From: JBKQWK01 sp052139595
Lineage (GTDB): Bacteria; Actinomycetota; Thermoleophilia; UBA2241
DNA: 9,939 nucleotides
Direction: 5' to 3'
Assembly (NCBI GenBank): GCA_052139595.1
Contig: JBKQWK010000071.1
Coordinates: 1 to 9,939, forward strand
Below the pieces are notes generated by a model. It did not search any database. It saw only the letters and a list, made by a program, of their open reading frames with translations, and was not told where the DNA came from. Positions 6,140 through 9,939 of this stretch are shown piece by piece; within the stretch, counting starts at the first letter, position 1, and each line of letters opens with the position of its first letter. Made by a program: the position numbers and the translations under genes.

Positions 6140-6271
6140 GCAACGAGCATCGTTGCTAGGCGATCACCTGACGATGCCGCTGCCGTTGTTCACGCCCAGA
6201 TCAGGCCGCTGATCGCTGTCGGTCCTTGATCTCTCAAGCGACGCTTCTGGCGTCCCCGTGGCCCTATCGCC
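6140..6271. other. Downstream region of tatC with short hairpins
   Basis: No gene. GCAACGA-GCA-TCGTTGC (6140-6156) is a 7-bp hairpin followed by TAGG. It abuts copy B and echoes the base of that repeat's main hairpin (GCAACG...CGTTGCTAGG). Further on, GATCAG...CTGATC (6198-6213) forms another hairpin, and GACGC/GCGTC flank AGAAG-type loop sequence near 6240-6254. Either could end minus-strand tat transcription, but neither has a U-tract. Confidence 0.35.
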
Positions 6272-7039
6272 TCAGCCGCTCTCGCCGTCGGCAACAGCTG
6301 GCGCTCCGGAAAACCGCGCCCGTCGCTGGGGTTCGACGAAGCGGGCCACCCAGATCGAGCCTTCGTAGAGCACGATCAGGGGAATGAACATGGCGATCAT
6401 GCTGAAGGCGTCCTGGCTGGGCGTTGCCACGGCGGCAATCACGGCGTTGATGAGGAGGGCGTACTTGCGGTTCTTGCGCAGGAACTTACTGTCGACGATG
6501 CCGAGACGAGCGGCAAGGACGATGACGACCGGTAGCTCGAAGACTGCTCCGAAGGCGAGCAGAAACATGGTCACAAAGGAGAAGTAATCGTCGGCCCGGT
6601 TCATGACATGGAAGTAGGGGTTATTGAAATTGAGCAGCCAGGCGAGGCCGCGGGGTAAGACGATCAGGTAGCCAAAGACGACGCCGCCGAGAAACAGAAA
6701 GGCCGTTGAGGCAACGACAGGATAGAAGTACTTCTTTTCGTTGGCCGAAAACGCTGGTCCGATAAAGGCCCAGAACTGATAGATAACGAATGGCGAGGCG
6801 ATCAAAAGGCCGCAGTAGACCCACACCTTGAAACTGACCATGAATGGTTCGGCCGGGCTAAAGGTGGTGAGGTGGCGGAACTTGAGCGGCAGTGGGTGGA
6901 GCAGCAGCTTGAAGAGCACGCTGTTGAAGATGCCGGCGATGATGACCCCAGCGAGGAGAACGAAAGCGACCCGAAACAGACGCTTGCGCAGCTCATCGAG
7001 GTGCTCAACCAGGGACAGGCGATCGTCGGCACTGAGCAT
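6272..7039 (-). CDS. tatC: Sec-independent (twin-arginine) protein translocase subunit TatC
   Basis: A 255-residue membrane protein with six hydrophobic segments, the multispanning Tat component that recognises twin-arginine signal peptides and recruits TatA to move folded proteins across the cytoplasmic membrane. The N-terminal family signature LVEHLDELRKRLF is at about residues 10-22. SPAEPF (61-66), ASPFVIYQFWAFIGPAF (81-97), the acidic site in ANEKK (E101, equivalent by position to E. coli E103) and FELP (E168, near E. coli E170) are all present. The ATG at 7039 lies 17 nt after the upstream tatA stop, with only a weak ribosome binding site, so coupling to tatA translation is likely. It is the last gene of the tat cluster. 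The C-terminal tail after residue 235 is short and basic, then Ala/Gly-rich. Confidence 0.97.
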   Translation of the reverse strand: MLSADDRLSLVEHLDELRKRLFRVAFVLLAGVIIAGIFNSVLFKLLLHPLPLKFRHLTTFSPAEPFMVSFKVWVYCGLLIASPFVIYQFWAFIGPAFSANEKKYFYPVVASTAFLFLGGVVFGYLIVLPRGLAWLLNFNNPYFHVMNRADDYFSFVTMFLLAFGAVFELPVVIVLAARLGIVDSKFLRKNRKYALLINAVIAAVATPSQDAFSMIAMFIPLIVLYEGSIWVARFVEPQRRARFSGAPAVADGESG

Positions 7040-7056
7040 GGGGTGCAGCAGCTTGT

Positions 7057-7509
7057 TCAGATGATTGCCTGGTTGCTGGGCGCGTCGGGCGTTTGATTGG
7101 GAGCAGCCGAGCCGCTGTCGGCCAGCGGCTCAGGGTCAGAGTCGCCGGCCGGAGCCACAGCGGCGAGACGGTACTCATTGCCGTTGGCATCGACGAAGAC
7201 CGACGGCGGTGTAGCAGTGACGGTGGCGTTCGCTACCGAGACGGCGGCGGGAGTGGTGGCCGCCGCCGTCTCGTCGCCAGCGGCCGGCGTCACTACTGTT
7301 GCGGCTGGCGTCACCGGTGTTGCCGCCGGTGCTACAGGGTTGCCGTCCAGACCGAGGCTGAATTCGTCTTTAAGGCCAGAGGTCGCCTGTTTGAACTCGC
7401 GGATACCCTTGCCTAGTGAGCGCCCCATCTCGGGTAGCTTCTTGGGGCCAAAGACAAGCAGCACAATGGCAAGCACGATAGCGATATGGACAGGGCTCAG
7501 TTCGCCCAT
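7057..7509 (-). CDS. tatA: Twin-arginine translocase subunit TatA with long C-terminal extension
   Basis: A 150-residue TatA/B-type protein. One N-terminal membrane helix (about residues 6-20) ends at the FGPKKLPEMGRSLG motif, followed by the amphipathic helix KGIREFKQATSGLKDEF. This is the canonical TatA layout, where TatA oligomers form the passage for folded substrates. TatA proteins usually have 60-90 residues. Here a low-complexity Ala/Thr/Pro/Val-rich linker (about 58-103) leads to a small segment, FVDANGNEYRLAAV (about 109-122), and an acidic tail. It could serve as TatB, but the FGPKKLPEMG hinge fits TatA. The start at 7509 is fixed by the repeated ribosome binding site just upstream. 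It follows a second TatA-like gene at 78 bp and precedes tatC. Confidence 0.93.
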   Translation of the reverse strand: MGELSPVHIAIVLAIVLLVFGPKKLPEMGRSLGKGIREFKQATSGLKDEFSLGLDGNPVAPAATPVTPAATVVTPAAGDETAAATTPAAVSVANATVTATPPSVFVDANGNEYRLAAVAPAGDSDPEPLADSGSAAPNQTPDAPSNQAII

Positions 7510-7514
7510 GAGAT

Positions 7515-7532
7515 TCCTCCTCCTCCTCCTCC
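7515..7532 (-). promoter_or_regulatory. (GGA)6 repeated ribosome binding site of the long tatA
   Basis: On the minus strand, six GGA triplets in a row (7532 to 7515) end 5 nt before the ATG at 7509, with AATCTC following the last AGGAGG. This gives several overlapping, perfect anti-Shine-Dalgarno matches. A triplet microsatellite here can change in length by slippage, which would alter spacing and possibly translation strength without touching the reading frame. Confidence 0.7.
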
Positions 7533-7587
7533 GTTTACTGTGGCCTCGCTGCCGGCCAGGGTCGCGACTCTTGACAGCATCCTAGCC

Positions 7588-7860
7588 CTATGACCTATCC
7601 GCCGCGGACGGCTGTGCTGCCTGAGTCTCGCGCGGACTTACTGGCAGCGCTGCATTGGCAACCAAGGGTGGCTCGCGAAGCGGGGGCTGAGCGTCGCTCT
7701 CGGGTGCAAGCGGCTTCTCTGGTTTACTGTCTTTGAGTCCCGACTTAAAACCGCGGATGCTCTGACCGATCGACTTGCCCAGACCGGGCAGGCGTTTGCC
7801 GCCAAAGAGGACGAGCACGATCAGGAAGATAACCAGTAAGGCGGGCCAATCCATATCCAT
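7588..7860 (-). CDS. tatA: Short TatA/TatE-like twin-arginine translocase subunit
   Basis: A 90-residue protein with one N-terminal membrane helix (about residues 5-19, ALLVIFLIVLVLF). The hinge GGKRLPGLGKSIGQ and amphipathic helix SIRGFKSGLKDSK follow, then a Pro/Ala-rich disordered tail. This matches TatA/TatE. FGGKRLP replaces the more usual FGPKKLP, so the hinge proline after Phe-Gly is Gly here. ATG at 7860 is supported by AGGAGG (7871-7876) ten nt upstream; the second Met, two codons later, would be too far away. First gene of the tat cluster. With another TatA and TatC following and no clear TatB, one of the two TatA-like proteins may take the TatB role, which is inference. Confidence 0.92.
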   Translation of the reverse strand: MDMDWPALLVIFLIVLVLFGGKRLPGLGKSIGQSIRGFKSGLKDSKPEKPLAPESDAQPPLREPPLVANAALPVSPRETQAAQPSAADRS

Positions 7861-8257
7861 GTCGCTGCTGCCTCCTGCTGCACATCCGGCGTTTGTTGGA
7901 TGACCTTTTCATCATAGGGCCAGCGTCAACTTATATCTGCCTGCCAGCGTTGGTCTGAGCAGCGACTGACAATCACGGGCCAGATGAGCGGCGGCAGCGG
8001 GCTGTCCTTTCCGCACCGGACAACGTGACATGGCGTCGACTCGGAACTGGCTCGTGTGCAGCGCACCTGAGTCGACAGCCGACGCCGAGCCGACGCGATT
8101 ATCACTCGCCGACTCACGCTCCATTCACATCTCGACGTCCAGCGCCTGCGCCCCACAGTCGCCTGCGATTTCGACGCCTTCTTAAACGTCCGATCAGCCC
8201 GATGCACGGGTGGCGCTCTATGCATCAGATGTCGAATTCGCGTGACGTGCGTCAACA
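7861..8257. other. Intergenic region upstream of the tat cluster
   Basis: No credible gene in about 400 bp. The tat promoter should be here. TATGAT on the minus strand (7916-7911) is a good -10 match about 50 bp before the first tat start, but no -35 box is found at normal spacing (TTGACG lies only 7 nt away). The restriction-modification gene ends at 8258. TGACGTGCGTCA (8242-8253, near-palindromic) and GATGCA/TGCATC (8201-8206 and 8221-8226) are possible terminator hairpins, but T-runs are missing. Confidence 0.35.
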
Positions 8258-9939
8258 TTACTTGAAGGACGATTCGACGATGGCGATCTCGTCGTCAGTT
8301 AGGCCGTAGAGGTCGTAGACGAGGCGGTCGATCTCTTTGTCCGTTGCCGCGATCTGGCGCTCGATCAACGTCCGGTCGTGGTCCGTCCTGCTCGACAGCA
8401 GCCGCTTGTGCAGGTCAAGCATAATCTGGACTCGGCGAATCAATAGGCCGCGAGATTCGAATCTATCTGAATCCACGTCGCAAATCGGAATGCGGCGCAA
8501 AGCAGCAATATGTACTTGCGGAAACACAGTACGCGTCTCTTGAGAGTGAACACGATAGTAGAATGACAGAAGGCGCGAATTCAAAACACCTAGAAGGAAT
8601 AGAAGTGTCTCAAACGAACCGTCTATTGAATGCGTGTTGTGAACAGAGTTCAGCGTGTAATAACCCTCCTCATCCAAAGCGAATATCAGCGAGTCAGCCG
8701 TCTGTCGATTGACCAGCTTTGGAGCTTGAAAAACAGATGGTGAGCGAAAGGAAGCACCCTGCTTCTTAAGATCGAGGCTGAGAAGCTTGGCATCACAATC
8801 AAGAGTGCGTGATGGGGCCAAAAGCTGATATCTACGTATCTGCTTGCCTTCGATGACGGGCCGCCAAGTTGATTTGCGTGGGCCACAAGGATCAAGCACG
8901 ATGTCCCGAAATGACCGTGGGCCCGGATTCACACCATCTTTGGTAATAGCGAAGTCCTGTAGGACGCGAGCGTTACTGCCAATCTTCCTAAGAATTGCAT
9001 CGAGCCCGGCGTTGCCGAAAGGCCAGGCGCCGGCGGCATGCTTCATTAGCTGATGTCGTTCTACCATGGTAATTGATGTCGGCTCTTCTTGCCTCCATTC
9101 ATCAAGCTGCGAAAAGTCCTCAAAACGAATCAGTGTTGAGGGATTCCCAACGATAGGGACCACCGTCCTGACATGCGCCTTCCCCTCGAACACTGGGAAT
9201 CGCGCTAAGCGAACCGAAGACAATCCGCCTTGCACCAGTGCCTGACGTGTTGACTCGTAGGATTGATTGCTTGAGAGGGTGTCTGGAACAATCATTCCTG
9301 CATACCCACATGGGGAGCGCAGTTTTGTCGCGAGAACAAGGAAGATTAGGTAGGTGTTGAGCCGCCCGCCCACGTAAGGCCCGTACTTGCTAATTAGATA
9401 GGTTTCAATAGCCGGGTCGGGCTTGATGGATTCCCTCGCGTAAAAGGAGACATACGGCGGATTCCCTATGACCGCATCAAACCCCTTTTCCTCTTCCGCG
9501 CCTCCGTGTCTCCGTGATGAAATTACTTCCCCAAACTCCCTTTCCCAATCGAAGGCATTGACGCGGGCGATTTCCTCGTCGAGGCCGGTGAGGCCGAGCT
9601 GCTGATCGTCGTAGAAGTCGGAACCGATGAGCGAGTTGCCACACTTGATGTTGGCAGCCAGGTCGGGCAGGGCCCGTTCGTGCAAAAAGCTGAGCTGGCT
9701 CTCGATTGTGGCCGCAGTCTCGCCCTCAAGCACTTTGAGCAGCAGGCTGAGCTTGGTCGTCTCGACGGCCTGGGAGTCGATGTCAACGCCGTAGATGCTG
9801 GTAAGCAGAATGCGCTTCTTCTCGACTGTTGTCAGCTGCCACTCACCGGCGAGACCTAGATGCAGCTCCTTGCGATACTTCCCCGGCTGCTCGGCATAGA
9901 TCTTGAGGTGCCAGTCGAGCAGGTACTGATAGGCGCCGA
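8258..9939 (-). CDS. Eco57I-like restriction-modification methylase, N-terminus outside the window
   Basis: The frame is open from 9937 to the TAA at 8260-8258, giving 559 residues; the start lies beyond the edge. Visible segments in order: GAYQYLLDWHLKIY, which normally follows the SAM-binding 'DPACGSGsFL' motif; IYGVDIDSQAVETTKLSLLL; IKCGNSLIGSDF; and GFDAVIGNPPYVSF, whose NPPY (9463-9452) is the catalytic motif of adenine-N6 methylases. A long target-recognition part like the TaqI/Eco57I C-terminal specificity domain follows, ending DRLVYDLYGLTDDEIAIVE. Such proteins methylate adenine in a specific DNA site and often cut on the same chain. No nuclease motif is in this part. The middle (about 8430-9480) is AT-richer than both ends, and an in-frame dispersed repeat lies just before NPPY. 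No adjacent separate restriction gene is seen. Confidence 0.92.
   Translation of the reverse strand, partial: GAYQYLLDWHLKIYAEQPGKYRKELHLGLAGEWQLTTVEKKRILLTSIYGVDIDSQAVETTKLSLLLKVLEGETAATIESQLSFLHERALPDLAANIKCGNSLIGSDFYDDQQLGLTGLDEEIARVNAFDWEREFGEVISSRRHGGAEEEKGFDAVIGNPPYVSFYARESIKPDPAIETYLISKYGPYVGGRLNTYLIFLVLATKLRSPCGYAGMIVPDTLSSNQSYESTRQALVQGGLSSVRLARFPVFEGKAHVRTVVPIVGNPSTLIRFEDFSQLDEWRQEEPTSITMVERHQLMKHAAGAWPFGNAGLDAILRKIGSNARVLQDFAITKDGVNPGPRSFRDIVLDPCGPRKSTWRPVIEGKQIRRYQLLAPSRTLDCDAKLLSLDLKKQGASFRSPSVFQAPKLVNRQTADSLIFALDEEGYYTLNSVHNTHSIDGSFETLLFLLGVLNSRLLSFYYRVHSQETRTVFPQVHIAALRRIPICDVDSDRFESRGLLIRRVQIMLDLHKRLLSSRTDHDRTLIERQIAATDKEIDRLVYDLYGLTDDEIAIVESSFK
9484..9516 (-). repeat. In-frame CACGGAG-type dispersed repeat inside the methylase
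   Basis: Read on the minus strand, three related 8-mers stand in tandem: CACGGAGA (9516-9509), CACGGAGG (9508-9501) and CGCGGAAG (9500-9493), followed by AGGAAAAGG. The segment encodes SRRHGGAEEEKG directly before FDAVIGNPPY. CACGGAGACACGGAGG-like repeats are scattered through many bacterial genomes, mostly between genes. Here one appears to sit in frame within a gene. Confidence 0.55.

Noticed and set aside
6140..6190. tRNA-like cloverleaf near CGTTGCTAGGCGATCACC
   Set aside because: No acceptor stem pairing, TTC-loop or anticodon arm could be built; only the short hairpin is real.
8025..8309. Small plus-strand open frame after the methylase
   Set aside because: Composition is typical of non-coding DNA, it overlaps the methylase 3' end, and it has no start signal.

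Overview
This 9.9 kb window is GC-rich and comes from a bacterial chromosome. Coding is mostly on the minus strand, with long intergenic stretches. The lineage cannot be read off directly. Duplicate TatA-type proteins without an obvious TatB, a peptide-transporter binding protein, an orphan cyclophilin-like protein, an Eco57I-like restriction-modification gene and repeat-rich intergenic DNA would all suit a Chloroflexota member, possibly Ktedonobacteria-like. That assignment is inference only.

Left part (1-2661, plus strand). The window opens with the last 43 residues of a peptide/oligopeptide ABC-transporter substrate-binding protein. A non-coding stretch follows, containing copy A (353-694) of a repeat that recurs at 5819-6139. 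Next comes a compact regulatory cassette: a sigma-70-like promoter (713-741), a cobalamin (B12) riboswitch aptamer (750-912) with a closed P1 helix and B12 box, and a rho-independent terminator hairpin (979-1014). This cassette sits ahead of an APC-superfamily amino acid/amine permease (1042-2661). The permease is therefore predicted to be switched off when cobalamin is plentiful. That is an unusual target for this riboswitch class and is the main regulatory finding.

Middle part (3001-5563, minus strand). It holds a small cyclophilin-like fold protein (3001-3354) and a two-gene ABC-2 type exporter. In the exporter, the ATPase (4658-5563) and membrane permease (3885-4661) overlap by ATGA and form one operon. 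About 700 bp without a gene (5564-6271) then carries repeat copy B and an operator-like palindrome.

Right part (6272-9939, minus strand). A twin-arginine translocation cluster is read in the order short TatA-like (7588-7860), long TatA with an Ala/Thr/Pro-rich tail (7057-7509), TatC (6272-7039). It would export folded proteins. The window closes with the C-terminal 559 residues of an Eco57I-like combined restriction-modification enzyme (8258-9939). That gene is a mosaic: its target-recognition half is much AT-richer than its ends, and an in-frame dispersed CACGGAG-type repeat lies directly before the catalytic NPPY motif.

The strongest candidate for something undescribed is the two-copy non-coding element (353-694 and 5819-6139). 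The copies match best, about 95 percent over 102 nt, around a 16-bp hairpin. The single change within the stem is C-G to U-G, which keeps the pairing, and the hairpin has G-U pairs only when read from the plus strand. This points to a structured RNA or RNA-bearing mobile element rather than a chance repeat.
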